Source: Bathymodiolus japonicus methanotrophic gill symbiont (GTDB lineage Bacteria; Pseudomonadota; Gammaproteobacteria; Methylococcales; Methylomonadaceae). From it: DNA of 64,000 nucleotides. A program made the translations under genes and the position numbers. Location: the NCBI RefSeq assembly GCF_019721995.1, contig NZ_BLYC01000014.1:1-64000 (forward strand). The letters are read 5' to 3'. The number at the start of each line of letters is the position of its first letter. Within the stretch, counting starts at the first letter, position 1. Shown here in pieces: positions 40,400 through 49,882 of the stretch. The notes under the pieces were generated by a model that saw nothing but the letters and a program-made list of their open reading frames with translations, was not told the origin of the DNA and ran no database searches.

Positions 40400-40932
40400 G
40401 CGGTTTTACTTAAACCAAAAAAGTCAAATTTACCTTCACTATTTGACTTAACAGGTTCACCAAAAGCTATATAGCGCCTATGTTTATGCCCATTGGATAA
40501 ACTATCCAATTCAAGGTACGGGTTATCAAGCCATTTTTGAAACATTTTGGCTTTATACCCTTTAATCTCATCTAATGAAATAGAATCTCTTTTAATTAGC
40601 CTTCTTAATTTTGCTTCTGTCATATTTGATTGCTTACGCGAAATAGTTCGGTAAACGACTTCGTTAGGAATTGCTTGTATAGGGCTCACATCACAATAAC
40701 CAGCCGACCCTCCAAGCCAATCAGTGGCTTGTAATTCAGTCAGCTTTTCTTCTATTCCATGTATTCTTAGTCTATTGCCTAGCATGACTTTGTATTGAGG
40801 AAAGCTTACACCAATTCCCGTTGAGTTTAGTGTAAATAATGCTTTTTGGAGTTTAGTATAGACTTTATTGAGCAATACATTTTTTCGCATTTCTGCATCG
40901 GGCTTAATCAAAATATCAATATAGTGATTCAT
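40400..40932 (-). pseudogene. cas6f: Type I-F crRNA endonuclease Cas6f (Csy4), 3' end replaced by C3
   Basis: The N-terminus MNHYIDILIKPDAEMRKN and blocks GIGVSFPQYKVMLGNRLRIHG, LQATDWLGG, RTISRKQSNMTEAKLRRLIKR and YLELDSLSNGHKHRRYIAFGEPV follow the Csy4 pattern in order. The His near residue 33 of canonical Csy4 is not obvious here (GIGVSFP). The gene runs to FFGLSKTA, where the C3 element starts; canonical proteins end a few residues later (TVPWF-like). About 178 residues remain. Function could survive a few lost residues, but the rest of the system is missing. Confidence 0.85.
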
Positions 40933-41021
40933 CTTGTTAGCTCCCTTGTATCAATCTCCTGAGAAATATAGGCTAAGCCTTTTTTACCCAAATAAAAACT
41001 GGAAACGCCTGCATTTTCAAC
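40929..41021 (-). pseudogene. 3' fragment of the gene upstream of cas6f
   Basis: Thirty codons (VENAGVSSFYLGKKGLAYIS...) end 4 bases into the cas6f start region (ATGA-type overlap), so it belonged to the cas operon. By position it should be the I-F Cas7f or a Cas5fv-type subunit, but the fragment is too short to decide. It is cut by the B41 element. Confidence 0.5.
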
Positions 41022-41281
41022 CGCTGTCAGCCCCGGACGGGCTGATAGTCTCCAGAAGGCGCAGGGAAATTTGCCAATCCGAAGTGCGCGATAGCGCGCG
41101 AGGGAGGCCAAAATTTTATCCCGAATAGCCGTAGAGCCATTTGTGGTAGCCATGACTGAGCTGCTTTGTGCTCAGTCTGTGGCGGACGCAGGGCGGCTGG
41201 AGCATCTCCTATTCGCTGCGTAGGTGAACGAATTACGGCGACAGGAGTCCCGGAATTTCGTGAGGTAGCATGGCGCGCCTG
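41022..41281 (-). repeat. B element (B41), 260 bp, at a joint
   Basis: Left flank is an IS4 right-end remnant (…CTCTCTTGT), right flank GTTG is cas-operon DNA. The two flanks are unrelated, so the element marks a fusion point. Confidence 0.95.
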
Positions 41282-41325
41282 ACAAGAGAGCTCATAAAGC
41301 ACTGTAAAGACATTCCTGTTATTAT
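41282..41325 (-). mobile_element. IS4 3'-end remnant
   Basis: 44 bp match the IS4 sequence just inside its right end (reverse complement of ATAATAACAGGAATGTC...CTCTTGT). No ORF. Confidence 0.85.
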
Positions 41326-41398
41326 CCCCCCGTGTCAGGATAGTTTTCGCCTTATTTGAAAAATAATAACTCAAACAAGGGGCGGAAAAATAAAACCA

Positions 41399-42102
41399 TG
41401 ACAACTCAATACCCAAAAGAAAGAAAAGATGCCATCATTAACAAAATGCTTCCGCCCTTAAGTATGAGCGTACCTGAATTAGCTAAGGCCGAAAATATTC
41501 CTTACGGAACGCTGTATACGTGGAAGCAAACTTATGTTGATAAGAAGTGCAAAAACACTAAAAACACAAGCCATTCTCCTATACAGTGGACAGCCGAGAA
41601 AAAATTATCAGCCATTATAGAAACAAGTACCCTGAGCGAGCAAGAGTGTAATGAATATTGTCGTACACATGGGCTTTATAAAGCTGAACTTGAGTCCTGG
41701 AAGACCCATTTTATTAAAGGATCAGAGCAAAACGTGACGCAAGAAAAAACAGATAAAAACGTATTAAAACAATTACGTAGTGAAAACAAAAAATTAAAGA
41801 AAGAGCTTAATCGCAAAGAGAAAGCACTTGCAGAAACAGCGGCCTTATTGGTGCTTAGAAAAAAGCTGGATGCGCTCTGGGAGGAAAACGAGGACGCTTA
41901 ATTCCTCACTCAGAGCGCGTAAATTATGTCACATGGATCAATGAAGCTATTGAACAAGGTGCCAGAAAGGGCAAAGTCTGTAATATTGTTGGTATCAGCA
42001 TTCGTACCTTACAAAACTGGCAAGTTAACGGAGGAGTAGAGGCCGATAGAAGGTCGGATGCCATACGCCCATCTCCTAATAATAAATTAAGCAATTACAA
42101 GC
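41399..42102 (+). pseudogene. IS3-type element: OrfA plus start of OrfB, truncated
   Basis: OrfA (41399-41901) begins MTTQYPKERKDAIINKML, has the HTH VPELAKAENIPYGTLYTWK and a Leu/Lys coiled coil (LRSENKKLKKELNRKEKAL) ending LRKKLDALWEENEDA. OrfB follows in the next frame (HSERVNYVTWINEAIEQG...IRTLQNWQVNGG...RPSPNNKLS) and is cut at about 42102 where a class V aminotransferase gene begins mid-sequence. No DDE domain remains. Confidence 0.8.
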
Positions 42103-43297
42103 CTTGTTGAACGCCCCCTGCACTACTGATATTGCGCTGGTAAAAAACACCTCGGAAGCGCTGTCATTTGTCGCCTACGGCCTGGATTGGCAAGTTGGAG
42201 ATAATATCGTATCGAGTAATGAAGAATTCCCATCCAACCGTATCGTCTGGCAGTCCCTGGCTGACCAGCAAGTTGAGTTTCGCGAAGCAAACCTGTCTAC
42301 TGCCGAAACACCCGAGGATGCGCTGTTTGCATTGGTAGACAAGCATACGCGTTTAATTAGCATTAGCTCGATACAATTTGCCAGTGGCTTGCGTATGAAC
42401 CTTCAAAGAATTGGTGAGTTTTGCAAACAGCAGCATATTTTATTTTGTATTGATGCCATACAAAGCATTGGTGCAGTACAATTTGACGTGCAAAAATATC
42501 AGGCTGATTTTGTTATGGCCGATGGGCATAAATGGATGCTGGGGCCCGAAGGCCTGGGGGTATTTTATAGTAGCCCTGCGGCACGAGAGCAATTAAAACT
42601 GACTCAATATGGCTGGCATATGATGCACGATACGCATAATTATGAAAATAAGCCATGGGATACCCACCCTGCAGCGCAGCGCTTTGAGTGCGGTAGCCCA
42701 AATACCTTAGGTATACATGCATTATCAGCTAGTTTATCAGTATTACTTGACACTGGTATGGCTACAGTAGAAAGGCAAGTGCTGGCTAATGCCCGTTATT
42801 TAATGGATGCGATACAGTCACACCCCCGTTTAGAGTTATTAAGCAATGCATCGGCTCACTTACAATCAGGCATAGTAGTTTTTAGGCATACGCAAATGAC
42901 CCAGCAAGCTTTGTATACACATCTGCAGGAAAATAACGTGGTGTGCGCCATGCGTGGCGGTGGGATTCGGTTTTCAGCGCATTTTTTTTATAATGTAGCG
43001 CAGGCGCGCCATGCTACCTCACGAAATTCCGGGACTCCTGTCGCCGTAATTCGTTCACCTACGCAGCGAATAGGAGATGCTCCAGCCGCCCTGCGTCCGC
43101 CACAGACTGAGCACAAAGCAGCTCAGTCATGGCTACCTCAAATGGCTCTACGGCTATTCGGGATAAAATTTTAGCCTCCCTCGCGCGCTATCGCGCACTT
43201 CGGATTGGCAAATTTCCCTGCGCCTTCTGGAGACTATCAGCCCGTCCGGGGCTGACAGCGGAAGAACTTGATGCCGCAGTGGGGTTAATACCTGAAT
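42103..43297 (+). pseudogene. Class V aminotransferase (cysteine desulfurase-like), 5'-truncated and split by B43
   Basis: The PLP-binding Lys lies in VMADGHKWMLGPEGLG, the PLP-stacking region in ISISSIQFASGLRMNL, and the phosphate/substrate region in RFECGSPNTLGIHALSAS. The first 80 or so residues, including the usual start, are missing at the IS3 junction. After the B element the frame continues EELDAAVGLIPE and stops; joining GTAGCG-GAAGAA restores ...HFFYNVAEELDAAVGL in frame. Family is clear, substrate is not. Confidence 0.88.
43001..43260 (+). repeat. B element (B43), 260 bp
   Basis: Exact insertion near the aminotransferase 3' end. Left flank GTAGCG, right flank GAAG. Confidence 0.96.
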
Positions 43298-43365
43298 AAC
43301 AGCTGTTCAGTACACTTACATGGGTTAAAATAGCGTAACTGCAACTTATAACAATATTTTTAATT

Positions 43366-44088
43366 ATGACTCAAGACAATATTTCGACAAAACCCATTCC
43401 GACTAATGAACGACTTATAATGGCGCTGGACTTCCCTAGCATTGCGCAAGCAAAGGTATTAGTCGAGGAGCTCGGTGATACGGTGGTTTACTACAAAGTG
43501 GGCATGGAAATATTTATGTCTGGTGACTATTTCGCATTTATAGAATGGTTAAAATCTCGAAATAAAAAAATATTTGTTGATCTGAAATTTTTTGATATTC
43601 CGGCTACTGTGGGTCGTGCGATTAAAGCGTTACGCAGCAAAGGCGTTGATATGGCAACTATTCACGGTAATGATTCGATTATGCAGGCGGCTACTAAAGA
43701 GAAAGGAGACTTGAAAGTGCTGGCCGTTACGGCGTTAACTAGCCTGGATCGGGGCGATCTAGATGATCTTGGATTTCAATGTGATGTACAACAACTGGTA
43801 CTTTCTCGAGCTAAACGTGCACTGGCTATAGGCTGTGATGGTATCGTCTCATCCGGTCTGGAAGTTCCAATGTTACGTGAACAACTGGATCATAAATTAC
43901 TGGTAATTACCCCAGGTGTACGTCCTATTGACAACCGTATAGAAGATGATCAGAAACGTGTCGTTAGCGTAGAGCAGGCTTTTCAGAATGGTGCGGATTA
44001 TATAGTAATCGGTCGCCCTATTCGTGATGCGGAAAACAGCAAAGCAATGGCAGAAAAAATTCAGTTGCAAATTGCGTCACAGTTTTAG
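43366..44088 (+). CDS. pyrF: Orotidine 5'-phosphate decarboxylase
   Basis: A 240-residue TIM-barrel enzyme for the last step of UMP synthesis. The N-terminal LIMALDFPS, the catalytic Asp-Lys-x-x-Asp in IFVDLKFFDIPATVG, and the C-terminal VITPGVRP and YIVIGRPI phosphate-binding blocks are all present. It stands alone between the dead aminotransferase and element A44. TTAAAATAGC at about 43325 could be part of its promoter. Confidence 0.97.
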   Translation: MTQDNISTKPIPTNERLIMALDFPSIAQAKVLVEELGDTVVYYKVGMEIFMSGDYFAFIEWLKSRNKKIFVDLKFFDIPATVGRAIKALRSKGVDMATIHGNDSIMQAATKEKGDLKVLAVTALTSLDRGDLDDLGFQCDVQQLVLSRAKRALAIGCDGIVSSGLEVPMLREQLDHKLLVITPGVRPIDNRIEDDQKRVVSVEQAFQNGADYIVIGRPIRDAENSKAMAEKIQLQIASQF

Positions 44089-44103
44089 GCTCTAAACTCT
44101 TCA

Positions 44104-44383
44104 CAGGCGCGCCATGCTACCTCACGAAATTCCGGGACTCCTGTCGCCATAATTCGTTCACCTACGCAGCGGATGGGAGATGCCCTGAACGCCCTGCGTC
44201 CGCAACGACTACGCACAAAAGCCGCTTCGTCATTACTATCTCACTGGCTGGACGGCTATTCGGAATGCAATTCTTGCTCCTCTCGCGTGCTGCTAGCACA
44301 CGTCGAATCAGCGAATTGCCCTGTCGCCTATCAGGGACTAAAAATCACCACTTCGCTAAGCTCCGTTTCCATGATTTTCAGCG
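44104..44383 (+). repeat. A element (A44), 280 bp
   Basis: A full unit 16 bp after the pyrF stop. Right flank GGAG. Confidence 0.96.
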
Positions 44384-44390
44384 GGAGTAA

Positions 44391-44713
44391 TATGCTGTGT
44401 TTATTCACGTTACAAGTGCTAAATATTTACAAGACTATAAAGTGAAAGTATCGTTTAATAACGGTCGGGAAGGTATTGTTGATTTAGCAGATGCTTTGCA
44501 AGGAAAAGTATTTGAGCAATTAAAAAATAAAGCTGAGTTTCAAATTTAGTGGTTGATAAGGAATTAGAGACTATTGTTTGGCCAAATGGCACAGATTTAG
44601 CACCTGAGTATATTTTTCTCCAGGCGTTCAAAAATGAACCCGAGTTACAAAGTCAATTTAAAGCATGGGGGCTATTTAAAATAGCATTAGTTTCTGGCCT
44701 TACATCCCTGTAA
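44391..44713 (+). pseudogene. DUF2442-like gene, frameshifted twice
   Basis: Reading across two frame changes gives IHVTSAKYLQDYKVKVSFN, GREGIVDLADALQGKVFEQL, VVDKELETIVWPNGTDLAPEY and LQAFKNEPELQSQFKAWG, the pattern of DUF2442 proteins that accompany DUF4160 partners. GGAG precedes an ATG at 44391, but the frame shifts within a few codons and again near 44545. The product is not made. Confidence 0.7.
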
Positions 44714-44729
44714 GTAATTTAGCTTCCTT

Positions 44730-44989
44730 CGCTGTCAGCCCCGGACGGGCTGATAGTCTCCAGAAGGCGCAGGGAAATTTGCCAATCCGAAGTGCGCGAT
44801 AGCGCGCGAGGGAGGCTAAAATTTTATCCCGAATAGCCGTAGAGCCATTTGTGGTAGCCATGACTGAGCTGCTTTGTGCTCAGTCTGTGGCGGACGCAGG
44901 GCGGCTGGAGCATCTCCTATTCGCTGCGTAGGTGAACGAATTACGGCGACAGGAGTCCCGGAATTTCGTGAGGTAGCATGGCGCGCCTG
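44730..44989 (-). repeat. B element (B44), 260 bp
   Basis: A full unit; its left end lies 7 bp beyond the amidase stop codon. Right flank AAGG. Confidence 0.96.
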
Positions 44990-44996
44990 AAACATG

Positions 44997-46325
44997 TTAA
45001 ATCCCTACCGGGATAGATAATACCTGCCCTACCCTAATATTATTGCTTTTTGAAATGGCATTCGCCTGTTTAATCTGGTCTAAAGTAATTCCATATTTTA
45101 GTGCTATTCCTAATAATGTCTCCCCCTTAGAAATTTTATGCGCGGATACATCGGCAAATGCTGAAGAGCCATTTAACGCGAGGGAATGTTTCGCAGCATA
45201 AGACATAATGCCTTTTTTAATAGCATTCGCCATTTGCAATTGATATTTACTACTTTTCAATCGGCGCTCTTCTTTAGGGTTAGAGATAAAAGCAGTTTCA
45301 ACCAGAATGGACGGGATGTCCGGAGATTTCAGTACCATAAATCCAGCTTTTTGTACTTTATGCGAATGCAGGTCACCAATGCGGGCAAGGTTCTTCAGCA
45401 CTTCCTGTGCTACCAGCTGGCTAATATCCTGTGAAGCTGTTTGTGATAAATCTAATAACACCGATGCGAGAATATCATCTTTGTCATCCAGACTAACCCC
45501 GCCAATTAAATCTGCGGCATTTTCATGTTTTGCCAGCCAGCGTGCTGCTTCACTCGATGCACCACGACGAGACAAGGTGAAAACCGAGGCGCCGGTTACA
45601 TTGGACTTTCTAAAGGCATCGGCATGGATGGAAACAAATAAATCAGCATTGGCTTTTCTGGCAATCTTCATGCGCTCGCGCAAGCTAACATAATAATCCC
45701 CCTTACGTACCATAATGGCTTTCATGCCGGGTTGATTATTAATCAGGGCGGCCAGCTTGGTGGCAATTTGAAATACAACCTTTTTCTCCAGCGTTCCATG
45801 CTTGCCTCTTGCGCCAGATGCCTTACCCCCATGCCCTGCATCAACAGCGACTATAAAGGGCTTGGCATAGCGACTAGCGGTTTTAACGGGTTTATATTTT
45901 TTTGTGGGCGCTGTTTTCGCAACCCGCGCTTTACCTTTAATTGGCAGATCAATCACGATGCGTGGCCCATACTTTTTATTTGCCTGTAAGACAAAACTTT
46001 TGGGGGCAACCGCTTGCTGTAAATCGATCACCACGCGCAAATCTTTTTTATTCCGATGCGCCGTGCGTAACCTGCTTAATAAGGGGTGTTGTTTTTCAGG
46101 CTGGCTCAGGTTTTTTTCTAAATAAGAATTGCTGAAATCAATAACCAACCTGTCCGGGTTTGTTAAGCGAAAAACCTTATGAGTCGGAATCACAGACACA
46201 TCAAATACCAAGCGTGTATTGTCGCTGGACGAACTGATACGCATTGATTTTATTTTAGTTTGTGCCGCAAAACTGGCTGAGATACTAAAAATAACCAGAA
46301 TAAATAAAATACTTAGTTTTCGCAT
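44997..46325 (-). CDS. amiC: N-acetylmuramoyl-L-alanine amidase (AMIN, Amidase_3, LysM)
   Basis: A 442-residue exported cell-separation amidase. Residues 1-20 are a signal peptide (MRKLSILFILVIFSISASFA), 25-130 an AMIN domain (LVFDVSVIPTHKVFRLTNPDRLVIDF), 155-380 the zinc amidase with IVAVDAGHGGKASGARG, the Glu in TLEKKVVFQ, SIHADAFRK and VETAFISNPKEE, and the last 45 residues a LysM repeat (HKISKGETLLGIALKYGI). Full length. The symbol amiC or amiB cannot be told apart from sequence alone. Confidence 0.95.
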   Translation of the reverse strand: MRKLSILFILVIFSISASFAAQTKIKSMRISSSSDNTRLVFDVSVIPTHKVFRLTNPDRLVIDFSNSYLEKNLSQPEKQHPLLSRLRTAHRNKKDLRVVIDLQQAVAPKSFVLQANKKYGPRIVIDLPIKGKARVAKTAPTKKYKPVKTASRYAKPFIVAVDAGHGGKASGARGKHGTLEKKVVFQIATKLAALINNQPGMKAIMVRKGDYYVSLRERMKIARKANADLFVSIHADAFRKSNVTGASVFTLSRRGASSEAARWLAKHENAADLIGGVSLDDKDDILASVLLDLSQTASQDISQLVAQEVLKNLARIGDLHSHKVQKAGFMVLKSPDIPSILVETAFISNPKEERRLKSSKYQLQMANAIKKGIMSYAAKHSLALNGSSAFADVSAHKISKGETLLGIALKYGITLDQIKQANAISKSNNIRVGQVLSIPVGI

Positions 46326-46527
46326 ACCTCCTCCTCAAGAGTCTATAATCTTAGTTGTATTATAGCAGTATGTGATTGTTTTTACTACTGGAAGATTGCT
46401 ATTTATATCATTATTATAGACTAGTCCACGTCTGTTCCAGGGATTTAATAAGTGAATTTAACGATAAATCCGCTTTTAAAATAAAGATTTACCCAGGTTG
46501 AATGCATGCCTTTTACCTTGCATCTAG
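46326..46527. other. Intergenic upstream of amiC
   Basis: I see no gene. The amiC promoter must lie here; AGGAGGAGG-like bases on the minus strand just upstream of 46325 provide a strong ribosome site. Confidence 0.4.
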
Positions 46528-46787
46528 CGCTGTCAGCCCCGGACGGGCTGATAGTCTCCAGAAGGCGCAGGGAAATTTGCCAATCCGAAGTGCGCGATAG
46601 CGCGCGAGGGAGGCTAAAATTTTATCCCGAATAGCCGTAGAGCCATTTGTGGTAGCCATGACTGAGCTGCTTTGTGCTCAGTCTGTGGCGGACGCAGGGC
46701 GGCTGGAGCATCTCCTATTCGCTGCGTAGGTGAACGAATTACGGCGACAGGAGTCCCGGAATTTCGTGAGGTAGCATGGCGCGCCTG
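46528..46787 (-). repeat. B element (B46), 260 bp
   Basis: A full unit. Right flank CTAG; left flank GTAGCGA. Confidence 0.96.
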
Positions 46788-46844
46788 TCGCTACAATATC
46801 GCGATAAGAAAGGCTGGGCATTAATATAGTGCTGTATCAATTAG

Positions 46845-47047
46845 CTGAAGTTTCCCAATTATTGAGTAGCTGAAATACACAATGCTGGTGTATCGAGGTT
46901 TATTTTAGGTGGTTTTGCCATGTTTATAGCAACCCCTACTTAATTCCCCTTAGGCAATAGCATTTGAAACGAATGAAAAGACTGTTTTTTTCATATAGTT
47001 GTAGCATAGTTTCAATTTTACCATAAATAATTATTGGGAAACTTCAG
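46845..47047 (-). mobile_element. 205-bp-type MITE (reverse copy, 203 bp)
   Basis: Same terminal repeats as 39465-39669 in opposite orientation. The flanks TCAATTAG and TTAAGTGT do not match, so its target duplication has been lost or the copy lies at a rearranged site. Confidence 0.9.
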
Positions 47048-47310
47048 TTAAGTGTTCTTGCCGGCCAGTAAACCCCCTGATATTCGCGTTGCCAGATCTG
47101 TCCGGTATTTTCTCTTTGCTTAAACTCGATGTTCAAGTTTTTTAACTGATTGATTTTATTGATAATTTTACTGACAAAGAAAGCATCAACATCATTGTAA
47201 ATCAATCACTTATAAAACAAAGCCGGAAGAATTTACTTTTCTTAGCCCAGTTATAGCTGAAAACTTGAACATCGAGTTAAAAGAGCTAAAAGTATAACGA
47301 TACACGATGG
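47048..47310 (-). pseudogene. C-terminal gene fragment split by a 152-bp MITE
   Basis: With the MITE and one TTAAA removed, the minus strand reads VYRYTFSSFKQRENTGQIWQ, then REYQGVYWPARTLN and a stop. The block resembles the C-terminus of lipase-maturation-factor-like membrane proteins (TGxxWxRxxxGxYxPP), a weak assignment. The rest of the gene is not in the window. Confidence 0.4.
47125..47276 (+). mobile_element. 152-bp MITE with TTAAA duplication
   Basis: The ends CTCGATGTTCAAGTTTT and GAAAACTTGAACATCGAG are inverted repeats shared with the IS at 54334-55863. TTAAA is duplicated at 47120-47124 and 47277-47281. It is an internally deleted or unrelated-core derivative of that IS. Confidence 0.95.
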
Positions 47311-47590
47311 CAGGCGCGCCATGCTACCTCACGAAATTCCGGGACTCCTGTCGCCATAATTCGTTCACCTACGCAGCGGATGGGAGATGCCCTGAACGCC
47401 CTGCGTCCGCAACGACTACGCACAAAAGACGCTTCGTCATTACTACCTCACTGGCTGGACGGCTATTCGGAATGCAATTCTTGCTCCTCTCGCGTGCTGC
47501 TAGCACACGTCGAATCAGCGAATTGCCCTGTCGCCTATCAGGGACTAAAAATCACCACTTCGCTAAGCTCCGTTTCCATGATTTTCAGCG
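47311..47590 (+). repeat. A element (A47), 280 bp, at a joint
   Basis: A full unit. Its right flank GAAG is the IS4 left-end region, its left flank GATGG is unrelated, so the outer 25 bp of the IS are missing. Confidence 0.96.
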
Positions 47591-48137
47591 GAAGAAGTAC
47601 ATAAACAAAGCAGCCTATAACCTACCTGAAGGTAGCACCACTCGAATATTTCCATCTTTTTGATTTTAATCACTTATAACAGCAAATAGACACTCTGTAG
47701 GCACCGTAAAAAAACAACAAATAATTTCAAATAAAGCTTGCATTTACCGAAAAAATTTTCTAAAAAATTCCGTTTTAATCACCTCATAAACGGATATCAC
47801 CCATGCTTAAAGACCTACCACTCTCTGAACATATTCACCAACACTGCAATGAAAGTATGGAACGTGCCCTGTTAGCAGAGCGTCATCCTTTGTGGGCTCG
47901 TTCATGCCCAGAGTTGAAGGATATCGACTTTATTCGCCTTGGGTTATTACGCTGTATCAGTGTAGTCGATAGTGGTCGCCATTTCCTCCAAACCAATGAA
48001 CAGATTTATGGCCAGCTGCTTCCCCACTCAACGTATTTTAAATCACTGAAGTCGCATAGACGAACAAGTATGCTTGAGGCATTTGAACAGCAGAGCTACC
48101 ATCTTCACTCTGAAACACTGCTATCGCAAGACATTGA
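47591..48137 (+). pseudogene. IS4 transposase, 5' part (continues at 51873)
   Basis: The native start MLKDLPLSEHIHQHCNESME (47803) runs to ETLLSQDI, where an IS66 element enters. The sequence resumes at 51873 after an 8-bp duplication (GACATTGA). The two parts were one IS4 copy. Confidence 0.92.
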
Positions 48138-48153
48138 GTAACTACTCAGCGTA

Positions 48154-48444
48154 CGCTTAAAATCAGGGAAACGGAGCCTAAGCGGAGTGATGCTTTTTAG
48201 TCTCTGGTAGGCGACAGGGCAATTCGCTGATCCGAAGTGCGCTAGTAGCGCGCGAGGGAGGCAAGAATTGCATTCCGAATAGCCGTCCAGCCATTTGAGG
48301 TAGACTTAACTGAGCAGGGTTTTGTGCGTAGTTGAGTAGTTGAGACGGACGCAGGGCGACCAGGGCATCTCCCATTCGCTGCGTAGGCGAATGAATGTTG
48401 GTGACAGGAGTCCCAGAATGTTGTGAGGTAGCATGGCGCACCTG
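48154..48444 (-). repeat. D element (D48), 291 bp
   Basis: Runs from CAGGTGCGCC (48444; the left end has one change) to GATTTTAAGCG. It lies just inside the IS66 left end. Right flank TACG. Confidence 0.92.
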
Positions 48445-48528
48445 AATAATTAAAAAAGTTCTTGACAGGGTTTTAGTCTGGTTTTTGTGATTTTTAGTAA
48501 ACTGCCCAACAGTCGATTAATCCACGCT

Positions 48529-48788
48529 CGCTGTCAGCCCCGGACGGGCTGATAGTCTCCAGAAGGCGCAGGGAAATTTGCCAATCCGAAGTGCGCGATA
48601 GCGCGCGAGGGAGGCTAAAATTTTATCCCGAATAGCCGTAGAGCCATTTGTGGTAGCCATGACTGAGCTGCTTTGTGCTCAGTCTGTGGCGGACGCAGGG
48701 CGGCTGGAGCATCTCCTATTCGCTGCGTAGGTGAACGAATTACGGCGACAGGAGTCCCGGAATTTCGTGAGGTAGCATGGCGCGCCTG
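48529..48788 (-). repeat. B element (B48), 260 bp
   Basis: A full unit in the IS66 leader, 20 bp before the tnpC start. Right flank AGCG. Confidence 0.96.
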
Positions 48789-48917
48789 AAAGCAATACAG
48801 GTTACCCTTTGAAAATAGACTTCATCTATGTTGATTCCGCAATCAGTCATGCCAAACAGTTACTTGAAACTGAGCGTGATATATCGCCTGCGCTAAAATC
48901 AGCACTGGAAGTGATTC

Positions 48918-49220
48918 GTAACTACTCAGCGTATTTTTTAACTTTAAAAATAAAACAATACCTTCGCCAAAATGAAAATACACTCATTTTTATGAATCTT
49001 ACAGACTATAAGCGATTGATTTATATAGGTGTAAGATTGTCATTTTTGGCTTAAATTAAAATTGGCGACGGTATTGATAAAATGGATATATTTTATTCTG
49101 ACCTAATTTTAGTCATATTTACCTTAAAAATGGGTGAAAATTAAACTAAGAACCAGAGAGATACATTAATTATATTTTTAAATCAATATGTTATGAATTT
49201 AAATTACGCTGAGTAGTTAC
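48918..49220 (+). mobile_element. 303-bp IS66-type MITE inside tnpC
   Basis: Ends GTAACTACTCAGCGTA and ACGCTGAGTAGTTAC are inverted repeats matching the IS66 ends. AGTGATTC is duplicated at 48910-48917 and 49221-49228. One copy removed restores LEVILLLVTV in tnpC. The core is AT-rich, without a gene. Confidence 0.93.
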
Positions 49221-49587
49221 AGTGATTCTATTATTAGTCACGGTATTACTCAATCGAGTGACACTGAACAGCAAAAATAGCAGTAAACCACCTGCAAGTG
49301 ATCCCAACCGTAAAAAAGGGAATCGAAAAAAATCAGATAAGCCTTCTGGCGGACAAAAATCGCATGTCGGCACGACACTTCAAAAAATAGATGACCCGGA
49401 TGAAATCGAGATCATTACCATTGATCGCCGTACCTTGCCAAAAGGGCGATACACGGCAGATGGCTTTGAAACACGCCAGGTATTCGATATTGATATCTCA
49501 AGGGTAGTGACAGAATACCAGGCGCAACGGTTGATAAATGGAAAAGGTCAGTGTTTTATCGCTCCTTTTCCAGATGAGGTTACTAAG

Positions 49588-49882
49588 TTGGGGAGTCGCT
49601 ATTTTTGCGAAAGCTTGTTTTGGGCATCCCAGCCCAAGCAAGCAGCAAAAACTTAACGCGACCACTTATGCCTCCGGCGGCCCCGATTCGTCCTCGTCAC
49701 CTCGTCCCGACCCAACAAGGGGTCGGAACATAGGCTCCAAATGACTTGACGCCGTGTCGGATGGCCTTTTATTTTGTCTCCACCTTCGCTAACGCTCAGA
49801 CTCCGACAAAATAACGGCCCTACGGCTATCGCGGACTAAAAATCATCACTTCGCTTAGGCTCCGTTTCCCTGATTTTCAGCG
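49588..49882 (+). repeat. C element (C4), 295 bp
   Basis: Starts TTGGGGAGTC (second base T instead of C). Exact insertion: ACTAAG-GCTGCG restores Lys-Ala-Ala in tnpC. Right flank GCTG. Confidence 0.95.

Noticed and set aside
46845-47047. 8-bp target duplication at the second 205-bp-type MITE
   Set aside because: The flanks TCAATTAG and TTAAGTGT do not match, so no duplication can be claimed.
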